From Dichotomocladium elegans (Eukaryota; Mucoromycota; Mucoromycetes; Mucorales; Lichtheimiaceae), in assembly GCA_025716815.1 (NCBI GenBank), contig JAIXMN010000076.1, positions 1-33,200 of the forward strand: 33,200 nt of DNA, written 5' to 3'. Under the pieces are notes generated by a model. The model made no database searches and was not told the DNA's origin. It saw only the letters and a program-made list of their open reading frames with translations. The translations under genes were made by a program, and so were the position numbers. Shown here in pieces: positions 31,488-33,200 of the stretch. Position 1 is the stretch's first letter, and every line of letters begins with the position of its first letter.

Positions 31488-31849
31488 AGGATACAGGTAT
31501 TTTTCGTCACGTGACAAGTACAAATTTCGCAACAATCACCATTACAACCAAACAATCCACCAAAGACACTAGCAACACCACAGCACCTGTCCAGGACACT
31601 CAACAACAGCTCCCAACAGCTTTAACGACACCCTCAACAGCACCTACAGAAAAAAGTACAAACGATCTTGAGATTGCCATCTCAACATCTGCGACATCTG
31701 AAAAGCAGAAAAGCCCCTCATCACTTACAGTAAGCAACCCAAACAACAGTTCTAGCGGCCCTCTCAGCGTTTGTGGCAGCAAAAGAACAGCCACTGAAAT
31801 CTCCACAGCCTTTTTTTCTGCTGACAACGACCATTTACTTCTTTCCACC
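31488..31849 (+). other. ATG-free leader of A1, frame fully open
   Basis: No ATG in any frame occurs before 31850. The ORF1 frame is open from 31421, just after a TAA in the neighbour's tail at 31418-31420, through the junction and the leader. It encodes FRHVTST, KSTNDLEIA and KRTATEIS, matching conserved segments in B and C. GTCACGTGAC is at 31506-31515. Confidence 0.7.
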
Positions 31850-33151
31850 ATGGGAAAAACGACGGTAACTAGAAAATCCAATAACAAAAAAATCAAGCCC
31901 ATCTCCGCTCCTGTCCCCTCTGACTCTACTGTCTCACCAACCACCGAGCCAGTAGAAATGCAGCTAGAACGCAACCCGGATGTGCTCAACACTCCTACTC
32001 TATTTGGGGAAACCACCCCCATTGGTAGTAGTACACCAATCATCGTTCCACCTAATGCACCAGAGTACATTACGGCTCTGTTCAACATGATTCAGGCGCA
32101 AAGCTCTCGCCTGACTCAATTGGAGGCTCTAGTAGCTGAAAACGCCCTTCTCAAGGCTGAGAATGACCAACTCCGTAAGCAATTACAACAGCTTCAGCGT
32201 TCTCCTACCTTCAACAACGACGTTGATATGGCTGAAACTAGCGATCCATCTCGTGCTCCAGGTGATTTTACTTTCAAAATCCCTACCAACACACCTATGG
32301 GTACAAAGTCCTCCCCTTCGCATATCCTAGTTAGGACACCACAAGGATCACAGGCATCGAAATATGCCAATGATGACACACCCAGCACTACTAGCACTCC
32401 TCTGCCTCCCCCTCAAATGTCCCCTTATCAAGCTGCAGCTCATCGTGGTATTAAAGCCAACAGCAATAAGCTCGCTCCACCCAAGGTCACTACTGCTGCT
32501 CGAAGAGCTGCTGTACGCCTGTTCCAACCTGCATCATCAAATCCAGGTTACCAATACATTCACCTTCCCTGCCGTGTTCGCCATAAGTTGAAAGAATTAC
32601 GTGCTAAACTTGCTGCCATACACATCAACCCATCGCGCATCCTGGATATCCAATATCCAGCTAAACAAACCGTCAGCCTATTGGTGCACAACGATTATGC
32701 ACCTATCGTTAAACAACGTCTCACCAAAGCCAAGGTTCCTATTCTTGCAGACTTTGATCCCTTATCTGGTACTATCCTCCATAATACCGAACTAGCCGCT
32801 CTCCCAGAGGCAGAAAAACAAGCCAAAGCTCGTGAGTTCCATACCCTCCGTTGCCTCAGAGCCCTGGATTTCATTCGCACTCCAGTAGCCTACGCTGTAG
32901 CCAAGACCTTCTTGATCAACACCTGGATCACTCAAGAACATATAGACCAATTACGAAAGGGCATCCCTTTCTTCCCTTCTTCATCGAAAGATTCCCAGCA
33001 ATCCCAAACCTCACAACCACCCAGCACACAACTTGACGACGATACTCACATCAATGAACTAGCCATTGATGATGTTGATATGACTCAACAGTCGACCACC
33101 ACTGATACGACTTCTCCTTCAGGTGCTGGTGAACCTGCATCCCAACAATAA
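31850..33151 (+). CDS. ORF1 of A1: coiled-coil, RRM-like RNA-binding protein, intact (433 aa)
   Basis: The ATG is in CCACCATGGG, a near-ideal eukaryotic start context. The layout is a basic N-terminus (about 1-17), NTPTLFGETTPIG near 48-59, a coiled coil about 73-117, a Ser/Thr/Pro linker carrying QGSQASKYA and YQAAAHRG, an RRM-like part about 235-300, a helical C-terminal part, and an acidic Thr/Ser-rich tail ending SGAGEPASQQ. It ends at TAATG, unlike A2. If the open leader is translated from a non-ATG codon the protein would be about 555 residues. It is expected to act with the ORF2 of A1 in an element RNP. This is family inference, as no zinc knuckle or other diagnostic motif is present. 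Confidence 0.88.
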   Translation: MGKTTVTRKSNNKKIKPISAPVPSDSTVSPTTEPVEMQLERNPDVLNTPTLFGETTPIGSSTPIIVPPNAPEYITALFNMIQAQSSRLTQLEALVAENALLKAENDQLRKQLQQLQRSPTFNNDVDMAETSDPSRAPGDFTFKIPTNTPMGTKSSPSHILVRTPQGSQASKYANDDTPSTTSTPLPPPQMSPYQAAAHRGIKANSNKLAPPKVTTAARRAAVRLFQPASSNPGYQYIHLPCRVRHKLKELRAKLAAIHINPSRILDIQYPAKQTVSLLVHNDYAPIVKQRLTKAKVPILADFDPLSGTILHNTELAALPEAEKQAKAREFHTLRCLRALDFIRTPVAYAVAKTFLINTWITQEHIDQLRKGIPFFPSSSKDSQQSQTSQPPSTQLDDDTHINELAIDDVDMTQQSTTTDTTSPSGAGEPASQQ

Positions 33152-33153
33152 TG
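33120..33153 (+). promoter_or_regulatory. Stem-loop plus TAATG overlap, A1
   Basis: CAGGT (33120-33124) and ACCTG (33133-33137) flank an 8-nt loop. TAATG is at 33149-33153, with the ORF2 ATG at 33151. Confidence 0.6.
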
Positions 33154-33200
33154 AGTAGTCGATCACTGACTATCTCATGTTGGAATGCTAATGGCATTGC
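33151..33200 (+). pseudogene. ORF2 of A1, first 16 codons (continues at base 1)
   Basis: This is the N-terminus of the ORF2 polyprotein, with WNANG at residues 11-15. The window ends two bases into codon 17, and base 1 supplies the third base in frame. Confidence 0.85.

Larger units (their letters stand above)
31488..33200 (+). mobile_element. LINE element A1, 5' portion (continues at base 1)
   Basis: This stretch starts AGGATACAGG after the B3 end and holds the leader, the whole of ORF1 and the first 50 nt of ORF2. Joining base 33200 to base 1 restores, without gap or overlap, the sequence found in A2 around 16651-16652. Together with 1-3830 this gives an element of about 5.54 kb, the standard length. 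Confidence 0.92.

Noticed and set aside
1..33200. CRISPR array, rRNA, tRNA, bacterial operon or viral genome.
   Set aside because: The only repeats are 5.55-kb LINE units. No short regularly spaced repeats, no RNA gene folds and no capsid, integrase or protease sequences are seen.

Overview
The window is made entirely of non-LTR (LINE) retrotransposons. Six copies lie head-to-tail on the + strand, and I see no host gene, RNA gene or unrelated DNA. Each copy is about 5.55 kb and carries ORF1, an RNA-binding-type protein with a coiled coil and an RRM-like region, followed by ORF2, an AP-endonuclease-type nuclease fused to a reverse transcriptase with a C-terminal CCHC motif. ORF1 and ORF2 overlap as TAATG. 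The protein style (L1-like ORF2, no RNase H) and base composition fit an early-diverging fungus, most likely Mucoromycota. In Mucor, L1-like 'Grem-LINE1' elements are known to mark pericentric regions. This host assignment is from memory of the family, not from a search.

Layout: 1-3830 is the 3' part of element A1; 3831-9388 is B1; 9389-14940 is B2; 14941-20481 is A2; 20482-26031 is C1; 26032-31487 is B3; 31488-33200 is the 5' part of A1. A, B and C are three diverged subfamilies. Copies within a subfamily are nearly identical apart from small indels. The last base of the window runs directly into the first base. Element type, nucleotide sequence and ORF2 reading frame all continue across that join, so the record behaves as a closed circle of exactly six elements: a circular contig, an assembly-graph cycle, or real circular DNA.

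Intact genes: ORF2 of B1, ORF1 and ORF2 of C1, and ORF1 of A1. The other ORFs carry one to three small indels, nearly all in homopolymer runs, and B3 ORF2 has a dense cluster of single-base deletions. These look more like long-read consensus errors than natural decay. C1 is the only copy in which everything is open.

Between ORF2 and the next ORF1 lie about 450 bp containing an A-rich tract, a TATA-like box, a hairpin and an AATAAA signal. This block always matches the subfamily of the upstream ORF2, so it is the 3' end of the upstream element and the A tract is internal. Each element therefore begins abruptly at a GGATACAGG-like sequence after TTTTTTTGG. In the array, the 3' end of one element probably supplies the promoter of the next, as in Drosophila HeT-A, with the polyA signal in the same block as in an LTR. 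The next ~370-390 nt lack any ATG in all three subfamilies, yet keep an open, protein-like conserved frame leading to the ORF1 ATG.
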